Source: Mediterranea sp. An20 (GTDB taxonomy: Bacteria > Bacteroidota > Bacteroidia > Bacteroidales > Bacteroidaceae). From it: a stretch of DNA of 64,000 nucleotides. Below, piece after piece: positions 15,907-24,018 of this stretch. Both the position numbers and the translations under genes were made by a program. The stretch covers positions 1 through 64,000 of the forward strand of contig NZ_NFJV01000012.1 in the NCBI RefSeq assembly GCF_002160055.1. Direction: 5' to 3'. The notes below the pieces were generated by a model. That model worked only from the letters and a program-made list of their open reading frames with translations. It ran no database searches and had not been told where the DNA came from. Numbering within the stretch: the stretch's first letter is position 1; the number at the start of each line of letters is the position of its first letter.

Positions 15907-16242
15907 TTACAGCATCGTCTGGAGCTTCTGCATGTTGCGGTCGCGTGCCACGCCCATCACGAGGAACCAGTCGACAATGGTCCAGATACCGGCGCCTCCG
16001 CAGGTGATGAGTTTGATGACACCCAGCCCCATGTCGCCCAAGAAGAAACGGTCGATGCCCAGCGAACCGCCGATGATGGAGATGATGAGCGTGATAGTGG
16101 GGTCTTTGAATTGCAACGCTTGAATCATCGGCCACTTACTGTCGTCGGCAGCCAGAAGAAATTCGCGCACGGCACTAATTTGATAGTCATGAAAATACTT
16201 GCCGTTTGCCATGATGAAGGCATCTACTTTCTGTGAATCCAT
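15907..16242 (-). CDS. TM2 domain protein
   Basis: 111 residues. A soluble helical N-terminus (MDSQKVDAFIMANGKYF..) precedes the TM2 domain: helix one ITLIISIIGGSLGIDRFFLGD with the G..G.DRFFLG turn motif, then GVIKLITCGGAGIWTIVDWFLVM. A longer frame reaching 16539 is rejected because the -7 box at 16274-16281 predicts a start of transcription near 16267, giving a 25-base leader to ATG 16242. First gene of the TM2-DUF2752-DUF4870-M48 operon. Confidence 0.85.
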   Translation of the reverse strand: MDSQKVDAFIMANGKYFHDYQISAVREFLLAADDSKWPMIQALQFKDPTITLIISIIGGSLGIDRFFLGDMGLGVIKLITCGGAGIWTIVDWFLVMGVARDRNMQKLQTML

Positions 16243-16273
16243 AATTCTTGAAGATTTTAAGTTATGATAGGGA

Positions 16274-16281
16274 CAAAGGTA
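16274..16281 (-). promoter_or_regulatory. -7 element (TACCTTTG) of the TM2-M48 operon
   Basis: TACCTTTG on the minus strand, 32 bp before ATG 16242. It decides the start of the TM2 protein. Confidence 0.55.
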
Positions 16282-16411
16282 GCGAATCTTAATGAGAATA
16301 TGCCATAAATCTTCCGTTTTTTTCACTTTCCATTCTCCAAACAGTTCGCTGCCAAACCACAACCATATCCGGCAAAAGGAAAGCATTTTCCGGATGAGGT
16401 AAACTAAGAGC

Positions 16412-16455
16412 CTGCTTCCAAGCGACAAGCAGCAGACTTCCGGGCGATAAGCAGC
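16412..16455. repeat. Degenerate 22-bp tandem repeat (two units)
   Basis: Units 16412-16433 and 16434-16455 share the pattern (C/A)(T/G)(G/A)CTTCC..GCGA.AAGCAGC. The core TGCTTCCAAGC (16413-16423) recurs exactly at 46639-46649 and 62637-62647. The gap 16243-16684 otherwise holds only the two promoters. Confidence 0.55.
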
Positions 16456-16577
16456 GAGCTCGTTATATATTAGAAGCAGCCTGCTGACAGTCAGCAAGAT
16501 ACAGGCATCCTTCTCCGGGTGACGGACAAAATCTTTCAACGGAAAATTAAGAAACAGGCTTTAAATTGTTTCTCCAT

Positions 16578-16608
16578 TTTGAGAACTCGCCCCAAAATAT
16601 TACCTTTG
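16578..16608 (+). promoter_or_regulatory. Bacteroides-type promoter of the GH29-GH3 pair
   Basis: TTTG at 16578-16581, a 19-bp spacer and TACCTTTG at 16601-16608 match the consensus exactly. The leader to ATG 16685 is about 70 bases; an alternative upstream GTG/TTG-type start is not needed. Confidence 0.7.
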
Positions 16609-16684
16609 CGATAAAGAAATTCTGCCTTTGGCAGAAACACAGACTGATACTTTTATTTTAAAAACCTTTATACCAACAAACAAC

Positions 16685-18070
16685 ATGAGACACAAAAAGC
16701 AATTACTGACTTGCCTGGCAGCCCTCGGCATGACTCTTGCCCTCCAGGCACAACAAGTACAAGGCTTTGTACATCAACAATCTGAAGCATCCGGCTACGT
16801 ATGGCCTACAGACTCAGAAGTGTTAAACAAACTGGACCAATGGCAAGACCAGAAATTCGGCGTCCTGCTCCATTGGGGACTGTATTCCGTGCCCGGCATA
16901 GTGGAATCATGGTCTATCTGCTCGGAAGACGTAGACTGGATTTCCCGCAAGGGCAACATGTCCTACGACGAATACAAGAAGTGGTATTTCGGCCTGAAGG
17001 ACCAATTCAATCCCGTCAACTTCAATCCCGAACAATGGGCCGATGTCATGAAGGATGCCGGTATGAAATACGTCATCTTCACCACCAAACACCACGACGG
17101 CTTCTGCATGTTCGACTCCCAATACACCGACTTTTCCATTGCCAACGGACCTTTTAAGAACAATCCGCGCAAAGACGTCGCACGACATGTGTTCGATGCT
17201 TTCCGGCAGAAAGGATTCATGACGGGGTGCTATTTCTCCAAACCCGACTGGCATTGCGAATGGTTCTGGAATCCGTATTTCGCTACTCCCAACCGCATGC
17301 AGAACTACAAACGTGAACGTCATCCGGACTGGTGGCAAAACTATGTGCAGTTTACACAAAACCAGCTGAACGAACTGATGACCCATTATGGCAGTTTCGA
17401 CATCCTGTGGCTGGACGGAGGCTGGATAACCGGCGACGAAGTAGGACTGGACGACATATTGGCGAAAGCACGCAGGCAACATCCCGGACTGATTGCCGTA
17501 GACCGGAGCATCCGCGGGAAAAATGAAAACTACCAGACTCCCGAACGAGGCATCCCCGAAACACAACTGAACTACCCGTGGGAAAGCTGCATCACCCTGA
17601 GCAACGACTGGGGGTGGACACCCAATGCTCCGTATAAACCTGCAGAAAAGGTCATCGCCACGCTGGCCGAAATCGTAGCCAAAGGAGGATGTTACTTGCT
17701 GGGCGTAGGACCTACACCGGACGGCGTTATCGAACCGGCCGTGGTAGAACGCCTGCACAAGGTGGGACAATGGCTGGAAAAGAACGGAGAAGCCATCTAC
17801 AACACCCGGACCACTCCGCTCTATAACGACGGCAACATCTGGTTCACTGCCAACAAAGACGGGAAAAAATTATATGCCATCTACACCATCCAGGAAGGGG
17901 AAGAGCTTCCGGAAACCATCTCCTGGACTGGCAACGTACCCCGGGGCAAGATGATACTTCTCTCCAATGGCAAACGGGTAAAATACCGTTGCGACAACGA
18001 CAGGGTAACCGTAACCCTGCCTAAAGGATTGCCCAACGAATCGCTGGCTTTCTGCTTTGAGAAAAAATAG
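16685..18070 (+). CDS. GH29 alpha-L-fucosidase, secreted
   Basis: 461 residues with a signal peptide (QLLTCLAALGMTLALQAQ). GH29 features: KFGVLLHWGLYSVPG, FNPVNFNPEQW, TTKHHDGFCMFDS, and nucleophile Asp in DILWLDGGW; MNVGP is replaced by LLGVGPTPDGV. It should hydrolyse terminal alpha-L-fucose in the periplasm or at the surface. Transcribed from its own promoter and followed after 135 bp by a GH3 enzyme, and facing a GH89 enzyme, which together suit breakdown of fucosylated, GlcNAc-containing host glycans. No SusC/SusD pair is adjacent. Confidence 0.9.
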   Translation: MRHKKQLLTCLAALGMTLALQAQQVQGFVHQQSEASGYVWPTDSEVLNKLDQWQDQKFGVLLHWGLYSVPGIVESWSICSEDVDWISRKGNMSYDEYKKWYFGLKDQFNPVNFNPEQWADVMKDAGMKYVIFTTKHHDGFCMFDSQYTDFSIANGPFKNNPRKDVARHVFDAFRQKGFMTGCYFSKPDWHCEWFWNPYFATPNRMQNYKRERHPDWWQNYVQFTQNQLNELMTHYGSFDILWLDGGWITGDEVGLDDILAKARRQHPGLIAVDRSIRGKNENYQTPERGIPETQLNYPWESCITLSNDWGWTPNAPYKPAEKVIATLAEIVAKGGCYLLGVGPTPDGVIEPAVVERLHKVGQWLEKNGEAIYNTRTTPLYNDGNIWFTANKDGKKLYAIYTIQEGEELPETISWTGNVPRGKMILLSNGKRVKYRCDNDRVTVTLPKGLPNESLAFCFEKK

Positions 18071-18111
18071 AAAAAGAAGCACAAAAAACAAAGCAGATAC
18101 GGAAGGACGGT

Positions 18112-18142
18112 CGAGCCAAGCAGACAACAGGTGCTTGGCTCG
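18112..18142. terminator. Strong hairpin between GH29 and GH3 genes
   Basis: CGAGCCAAGCA (18112-18122) pairs perfectly with TGCTTGGCTCG (18132-18142) around a 9-base loop. No T-run follows, so it may stabilise the upstream mRNA or attenuate read-through instead of terminating. Confidence 0.5.
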
Positions 18143-18205
18143 GCTCCATATTGGGCAGAAACTACTTCTTAATGACTTTTATCATTCTATTCAAAAGAAA
18201 GAACC

Positions 18206-20560
18206 ATGACTATCCGAACATTCCTATGGGCTCTTGTCTGCCTTTGCATACCCAAGGTACAAAGCCAGGAACCACTCTACAGACAACCCGGTGCGCCCAT
18301 AGAAGACCGGGTGAATGATTTGTTGGAACGGATGACGCTGGATGAAAAGATAGGACAACTGTGTTGCCCGTTAGGCTGGCCCATGTATGAGAAAACCGGA
18401 GCGCAGGAAGTAACCTGCTCCGAAGCCTTCCGACAACAGATGGACAAAGCCCCCATAGGTTCCTACTGGGCCACCCTGCGTGCCGACCCCTGGACACAGA
18501 AAACCTTGGAAACAGGACTGAACCCCGAACTGGCAGCCCATGCACTGAATGCCCTGCAACGCTACGCCGTAGAACATACCCGACTGGGCATACCCATCCT
18601 CTTTGCCGAAGAATGCCCGCACGGACACATGGCCATCGGTACTACTACCTTCCCCACTTCATTGGGACAGGCATCTACCTGGAACGAAGACCTTATCCAC
18701 CGCATGGGCGAAGCTATCGGCCTGGAGGCACGGGTACAAGGCGCACATATCGGCTACGGACCGGTGCTGGACATCGCCCGTGAACCCAGATGGTCGCGCG
18801 TGGAAGAGACATTTGGCGAAGACCCTTATCTGACCGGTGTCTTAGGTACTGCCTTCGTAGAAGGCCTGCAGGGACATGACCCGAAAGACGGACGGCATGT
18901 CTATGCCACCCTGAAACACCTGGCTGCCTACGGCATACCGCGCGGAGGACACAACGGAAATCCTGCCGACGTAGGCATGCGCGCCCTGCTCGATGAATAC
19001 TTGCCTGCCTTCCAACGGGCTGTAGAAGTAGGAAAAGCGGCTACCGTCATGACTTCCTACAACTCCATCGACGGCATTCCCTGCACAGCCAACGATTACC
19101 TGCTGGACACCCTTCTGCGTAAACAGTGGGGATTCGAAGGCTTTGTCTACTCTGATTTGGGAAGCATCGATGGCATGACAGGCACCGTAGCCAAAGACAA
19201 AACCGATGCAGCCATACAGGCTTTGCAGGCCGGAACCGATATGGACTTAGGTGCCAACTCTTACAGCCGCCTGGCAGAAGCAGTGAAGCAGGGACGGATA
19301 AGCGAAGCATACGTGGACCGCGCCGTGGCACGCATACTCCGGCTGAAATTCCGTATGGGACTGTTTGAAAACCCGTATGTCGACCCGGACCGCGCCAGAA
19401 AGACAGTCCACTCGGAAGAACACCGGAAACTGGCACGTGAAGTGGCCCGCCAGAGCATCGTCCTGCTAAAAAACAACGGCGTCCTGCCCTTGAGCAGGAA
19501 CCTGAAACGAATAGCCGTAACGGGACCTAATGCAGACATGATATACAACTATTTAGGAGACTATACAGCCCCGCAGGAACGCAGCAAGGTAGTAACCTTG
19601 GTGGACGCGCTGCGCGCCCGCCTGCCACATACAACCGTGGAATATGTCAAAGGCTGTGCCATACGCGACACGACCCGCACCGATATTCAGGCTGCCGTAG
19701 AAGCTGCCCTGCGTGCCGATGTGACCCTGGTCGCCGTGGGCGGTTCCAGTGCCCGCGATTTCAAGACTCATTACCTGGAAACGGGGGCAGCTACCGTATC
19801 TGCAGAAGAGGAAGAGTTGCTCTCTGACATGGAATGCGGAGAAGGATTTGACCGCTCTACCCTAAAGTTACTGGGCGACCAGGAGAAACTCATACGCGCA
19901 CTGAAAGCTACCGGCAAACCGCTCATCATCGTCTACATAGCCGGACGACCGCTGGAAATGAACCTGGCATCAGAAGCCGGTGACGCCCTGCTGATGGCCT
20001 GGTATCCGGGAGAGCAGGGAGGTCATGGCATAGTAGACGTACTGATGGGCGAATATAATCCCGGCGGACGACTGCCCATGTCTATCCCCCGGCATGTAGG
20101 GCAGTTGCCTGTATATTATTCGCAAGGCAGGCAACGGGATTATATGGACAGTCCCGGCACACCACTCTACGCTTTCGGCTACGGACTGAGCTACACCACC
20201 TTTGCTTACAGCGACCTGAAGTGTATGCCGGGCGACGGGACAAACCAAGATGTGTTGCAAACCGTGAAATGCACCGTAACCAATACGGGCAAACGTGCCG
20301 GAACGGAAATCGTCCAGCTTTACATCAACGATGAAATAAGTTCCGTAGCTACGCCTCCCCTCCGCCTGAAAGGATTCAAGCGACTGGAACTGCAACCGGG
20401 CGAAAGCCGGGAAGTCACCTTCCGGCTGACATACAATGACCTGGCCATCCACGACCGGCAGATGCGTTTCCGCGTAGAACCCGGTGTGTTCCATGTCCGG
20501 ATAGGCAGTTCGTCGGACAACCTGCCGCTGAAGGGCAGCTTTGAAGTGACAGAAGAATAA
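18206..20560 (+). CDS. GH3 beta-glycosidase (beta-glucosidase/xylosidase type), secreted
   Basis: 784 residues with a signal peptide (FLWALVCLCIPKVQSQ). Domains: (beta/alpha)8 domain with KHLAAYG and the nucleophile in FVYSDLGSID, where the usual SDW is SDL; an alpha/beta sandwich domain (RIAVTGPNAD, GGSSARDF, EEELLSDME); and a C-terminal fibronectin-III-like domain (VKCTVTNTGKRAGTEIVQLYI). It is a classical three-domain GH3 acting as an exo-enzyme on beta-linked sugars. It lies downstream of the GH29 fucosidase on the same strand, so fucose removal and beta-glycoside cleavage could be coordinated. Confidence 0.92.
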   Translation: MTIRTFLWALVCLCIPKVQSQEPLYRQPGAPIEDRVNDLLERMTLDEKIGQLCCPLGWPMYEKTGAQEVTCSEAFRQQMDKAPIGSYWATLRADPWTQKTLETGLNPELAAHALNALQRYAVEHTRLGIPILFAEECPHGHMAIGTTTFPTSLGQASTWNEDLIHRMGEAIGLEARVQGAHIGYGPVLDIAREPRWSRVEETFGEDPYLTGVLGTAFVEGLQGHDPKDGRHVYATLKHLAAYGIPRGGHNGNPADVGMRALLDEYLPAFQRAVEVGKAATVMTSYNSIDGIPCTANDYLLDTLLRKQWGFEGFVYSDLGSIDGMTGTVAKDKTDAAIQALQAGTDMDLGANSYSRLAEAVKQGRISEAYVDRAVARILRLKFRMGLFENPYVDPDRARKTVHSEEHRKLAREVARQSIVLLKNNGVLPLSRNLKRIAVTGPNADMIYNYLGDYTAPQERSKVVTLVDALRARLPHTTVEYVKGCAIRDTTRTDIQAAVEAALRADVTLVAVGGSSARDFKTHYLETGAATVSAEEEELLSDMECGEGFDRSTLKLLGDQEKLIRALKATGKPLIIVYIAGRPLEMNLASEAGDALLMAWYPGEQGGHGIVDVLMGEYNPGGRLPMSIPRHVGQLPVYYSQGRQRDYMDSPGTPLYAFGYGLSYTTFAYSDLKCMPGDGTNQDVLQTVKCTVTNTGKRAGTEIVQLYINDEISSVATPPLRLKGFKRLELQPGESREVTFRLTYNDLAIHDRQMRFRVEPGVFHVRIGSSSDNLPLKGSFEVTEE

Positions 20561-20566
20561 AAAGCG

Positions 20567-22843
20567 TTATCTCTTCCCCAGATTCTCAAAGATATTTCCT
20601 TCGCGGATGGTGTCGGCTTTGGTAGTCTCTCCATAATATTCGCGGGCAAGCATGGCATACTTGCGGTACATGCGGGCGGCGGTTTCCAATTCATCACCGG
20701 CAACAAGGGGAACCCGAATGTTATGGGGAGCAGCTACAAACTGAAGCTCCCAGTCGGCCAGCCTGTCATAAAAGTCATTGGCACGGAAAGCTTCCCTGCC
20801 GTGTGTCTGCGGCAAGCCTTCTTCTACATAAGGCAGGCCTTTATCCAGGTGCTCCTGCAGCATGGCATAAAACTTCTCCCAACGCGGACGGTAATAGTCT
20901 TTTATCAGGCCGGTCCATTCCCGCCAGGAATAGTCAAAGATGAGCGGATCGCCATCACCTCCCCAGATTGTCACAAGTGCGGCAGCATCTTTCTCCAGCA
21001 AGGCTTTTTCTTCTTCCGTTTCCCCCCACGAGCGGGCCTGCGACAGCCAGCAGTCAAAATTAAACTCCGTCCGCGTACGCAACAGGGTGCCTACATCATC
21101 CAGCATTTCCAGGAAACGGCGGCTGTGCAAGGCAAAAGCTTCTTTATCTTTTTGCACAAACGCTTCGGCAACCCGGCGGTGGATAGCCTGTCCGAGATTG
21201 GACATCAGCTGGCGCTGCACATCGACAATGTCAAAACGGTAAGGCTTCGAGTCCTTCAATCGTGCGGAATCTTTCAACAGCAGACCTTCGGCCTCTATCA
21301 GCAGCCGCGGGTCATAAGGAATGCCCAGACCGGCATTCGGACCCGACTTCTTCACGTTCACAGCCGGACGGGCTGCAATGATGGAACTGCGTTCCGTGCC
21401 GTCGGTTCCGGGACGGTACGGTCCTTCCAGCAAGCACTTCCAAGCCTCCACGGCTGCTTCAGATGCAGCACCGTAACGTCTCTGCGCATATTGTCCCAGC
21501 CAAGCGGCTATATCGACCGAATCGTGGTGCAAAGGCATTTCAAACAACAAATCATAATAAACAGGATTCTGTCCGATGGCCTCCATGAACAGCCCCGAAC
21601 CACACACATGAGAATTCTTGGCTTTGGCCCTCTCATACGGATTGCCGGCAATCATCCTCAAGTCGCCGTGCAGATTGACGCGCCCTCCGAAATTGTGCAG
21701 GCTACCCGCCACCAGCGGATACCCCCAGGCCGCACTGTCGCGCCGGCTGATGGCACCGTTTATATCCAGAATAAGAAGGTCTTCCTTAGGTACCGCTTTG
21801 ACAATAGATTCACGGAGGCTCCATCCCTGCATGGCCCAAAGAGCTTGCGGGTCAAAATCCTTAAACAACTTGTGAATAGCATGCCCCACCGCACCGAGGT
21901 ATTCGGGCGTATCGACCGGAGGCGCACTTTCGTGAAAAGGATCGGCTGCATAGACGCCATAGGCACCGAAGAGACGTTTCTCTTCCTCCAAGAAATCGCG
22001 CCCCAACACCTGAAAGAGCGAATCGGTAGGGTCCAGTTGCGCCGCGCCCGTAAACCCGCACCACGAAGGCTGTAGCCTGATTTTGGCTTCCGGATATTTA
22101 TCCTTCAGTTCGCGGGGCACGTAGCCCGAAAAGCCTTGCTGAAGCGGCTGCATCCCTAACTCCAGTTCGCGTTCCATAATCTGCCTTCCCAATTCGGCAT
22201 GTTTCTCTATCCACGACTTGGGCAGCGGTCCGCCATAGCTCTGCAGGTTCTGCATCCATTGCCAGGCAAAATGGGCGGGTCCGGCCAGGAAACGGCGGGC
22301 TTCTTCGTCGGTAAACCCATGTTTCAGCAACGTATTGTACCACACAGCCTCCAGCCCCACCACCGACAATGGCATGTTGATGGAATTCATGGCCATATAG
22401 TCCAACTCACGCTCCCACCGCTTCCAGTCCCACCAGGCAGCCGAATAGCTCAGGGTGCAATAGTTCATATATACCCGGTATTTCCCGTTGATTGTATTCT
22501 TCACCGGCTTTTCGGGCAAAGGCAATCGCTCCGGCAGGTGCAGCTGGTCGCCAAACCACGACACGTGCGCGTGGCAAGTATATTTCAGATACTGGTTGAA
22601 AGCCGTAGCGAGCGCGATGGTATTGTTTCCCCGCAACACTATCTTTCCGTCGCCTGCATCAATCTCGTAGGCATCTTCTCCGTCCACCTGCCCTATCAGC
22701 TCCAGCCGAAATTGTTTTCCGTAACCGGGTGTCACACGTTCTATCAAATCATAAGCCGCTTCGATGCGCGGATCTTTCTCACTACAGCCGGTCAACCAGA
22801 GTGCCAGCCATACGACCCATAAACCTATCAGTCTTGTCTGCAT
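20567..22843 (-). CDS. GH89 alpha-N-acetylglucosaminidase (NAGLU-like) lipoprotein
   Basis: 758 residues. Start ATG 22843 gives a lipoprotein signal (MQTRLIGLWVVWLALWLTGC); a longer frame to 23011 crosses the promoter and is rejected. NAGLU features: N-terminal domain with IVLRGNNTIALATAFNQYL, the barrel with YRVYMNYCTLSYSAAWWDWKRW, MNSINMPLSVVG, QGFSGYVPREL, MQGWSLRE, LLILDIN and HNFGG. The family releases terminal alpha-GlcNAc, for example the alpha-1,4-GlcNAc caps of gastric mucin or heparan fragments. It converges with the GH3 gene, ends 6 bp apart. Confidence 0.93.
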   Translation of the reverse strand: MQTRLIGLWVVWLALWLTGCSEKDPRIEAAYDLIERVTPGYGKQFRLELIGQVDGEDAYEIDAGDGKIVLRGNNTIALATAFNQYLKYTCHAHVSWFGDQLHLPERLPLPEKPVKNTINGKYRVYMNYCTLSYSAAWWDWKRWERELDYMAMNSINMPLSVVGLEAVWYNTLLKHGFTDEEARRFLAGPAHFAWQWMQNLQSYGGPLPKSWIEKHAELGRQIMERELELGMQPLQQGFSGYVPRELKDKYPEAKIRLQPSWCGFTGAAQLDPTDSLFQVLGRDFLEEEKRLFGAYGVYAADPFHESAPPVDTPEYLGAVGHAIHKLFKDFDPQALWAMQGWSLRESIVKAVPKEDLLILDINGAISRRDSAAWGYPLVAGSLHNFGGRVNLHGDLRMIAGNPYERAKAKNSHVCGSGLFMEAIGQNPVYYDLLFEMPLHHDSVDIAAWLGQYAQRRYGAASEAAVEAWKCLLEGPYRPGTDGTERSSIIAARPAVNVKKSGPNAGLGIPYDPRLLIEAEGLLLKDSARLKDSKPYRFDIVDVQRQLMSNLGQAIHRRVAEAFVQKDKEAFALHSRRFLEMLDDVGTLLRTRTEFNFDCWLSQARSWGETEEEKALLEKDAAALVTIWGGDGDPLIFDYSWREWTGLIKDYYRPRWEKFYAMLQEHLDKGLPYVEEGLPQTHGREAFRANDFYDRLADWELQFVAAPHNIRVPLVAGDELETAARMYRKYAMLAREYYGETTKADTIREGNIFENLGKR

Positions 22844-22876
22844 AATAAAAAAAGTGGTGTGTTGATTTTGTTTGGA

Positions 22877-22908
22877 CAAAGGTAAGATATTTGAAAGAAT
22901 TACCCAAA
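22877..22908 (-). promoter_or_regulatory. Bacteroides-type promoter of the GH89 gene
   Basis: On the minus strand TTTG (22905-22908), a 20-bp spacer and TACCTTTG (22877-22884) lie 34 bp before ATG 22843. It rules out the longer reading frame. Confidence 0.7.
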
Positions 22909-23507
22909 CACTCCTGCCAATAAAACGCAAGGCTTTCCAACAAATAGCGCCGTGCCCTCCTTCCTGCCTGCCCAATGCTTCACCTATCTGACAACAAGCA
23001 AGATGCCACAAAAGAAAATACTTTCACGGCATCCGTACCCCGGCTTTCCTTCTCCTTGCAAGAGCTATCTTACACGCGCTCCATCTATATAAGAAGCAGG
23101 CTTCAAAGCCCTTCGCTCCCGGCTTCTTATATATAAGCAGTATCACGCATTCACCTTCTTATAGCTATTTGAAAATGAGCGAATTGTTGTGAAAGCAAGG
23201 CTCTCACACCTGCTTTCACCTCTGCTCATTCGGTTGTGAATGCCGTGAAAGATGCGTGAAGGATGTATCTTTCACAACAACCGGCTGAACCACAACGGGT
23301 TATTCGTGCGTGAAGGCGTGAAGCCGGGTTGAAGTATCTTTTCTTTGTAGGGTAGGAAACCGGTTGAAATAGTCAATTTGCTTTCACACGCTTCGCATGG
23401 TAAGCATCTGGGAACAAACAAATTGCTGTGAAAGCAAGCATCTTCCGTTTTATTCCTGCACCTCTTGACAGAAAGATAACCCACCCGGTATCTTTCTTCG
23501 AACCAAT
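22909..23507. other. Gene-free spacer rich in imperfect repeats
   Basis: No gene supported. It contains an inverted repeat TATATAAGAAGC (23086-23097) / GCTTCTTATATA (23122-23133) and a series of GTGAAAG/CTTTCAC words (23180-23290, 23385-23440) that can pair with one another. The composition resembles the repeat-rich gaps common in Bacteroides genomes. Confidence 0.4.
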
Positions 23508-23606
23508 GTCATAGTCAGCTTGCTCAAAGTCACAGTCAGCTTGCCCAAAGTCATAGTTAGCCCGCTCAAAGTCACAGTTAGCTTGCCCAAAGTCACAGTT
23601 AGCGCC
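23508..23606. repeat. 21-bp tandem repeat, four and a half units
   Basis: Units at 23508, 23529, 23550, 23571 and a partial one at 23592 follow GTCA(T/C)AGT(C/T)AGC(T/C)(T/C)GC(T/C)CAAA. The period of exactly 21 keeps a reading frame open on both strands (minus strand reads LTVTLGK-like heptads), but flanking sequence gives no gene, so the open frames are taken as a by-product. The units touch without spacers, so this is not a CRISPR array. Confidence 0.75.
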
Positions 23607-23836
23607 CCGGTTTGCAAAGTTCGTTTCCTGTCACATACCGTCTGTTCGTTTATGGCAGCGGTTCGCTTTGTCTCTGTCATATATATGCCGTGTCTTTCCA
23701 CCCTATATGGAGTAAGTTCCACCCCTTATATCCGGTTCGGACAACAAGTGAAAGGGCAGTAAATTGCAGTGCAACGCCAAACCTGCTTGCATGGAAAAAA
23801 CCGCGAAAAATTATTTCCAAAAAAACAAAGCAGATA

Positions 23837-23867
23837 TTTGTTTTTATAAAAAATATACCTACTTTTG
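23837..23867 (+). promoter_or_regulatory. Bacteroides-type promoter of the RiPP locus
   Basis: TTTG (23837-23840), a 19-bp spacer and TACTTTTG (23860-23867) match the consensus. The predicted leader to the receptor start at 24017 is about 140 bases, long enough for regulation. Confidence 0.65.
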
Positions 23868-24002
23868 CTATTATAAAAAGTCTTGCGATACCTCAATCGC
23901 CAATGTACGAAGGGTAAAAGACAAATAAATTGACCCGTAAAACTTGATTGTCTAATCATTAAAATGCTAAGAACATGAAAACAAAAAATCTTCTTAAAAC
24001 TC

Positions 24003-24018
24003 ATATATATATATATAT
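24003..24018 (+). repeat. (AT)8 dinucleotide tract at the receptor start
   Basis: Eight AT units lie between an in-frame upstream ATG (23975) and the preferred ATG (24017), which uses the last AT of the tract. A change of unit number would shift frame for translation from 23975 and alter the spacing in front of 24017. Confidence 0.7.

Noticed and set aside
16243..16539. 210-residue version of the TM2 protein
   Set aside because: Extends across the -7 box; the added sequence has no sensible composition.
20723..22075. 450-codon frame antisense to the GH89 gene
   Set aside because: Shadow frame; no recognisable domain and opposite to a complete enzyme.
23508..23606. CRISPR array
   Set aside because: Units are contiguous without unique spacers, and no cas gene is near.
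23450..23722. 90-codon minus-strand frame with LTVTLGK repeats
   Set aside because: Open only because the 21-bp repeat keeps frame; no start signal, no fold outside the repeat.
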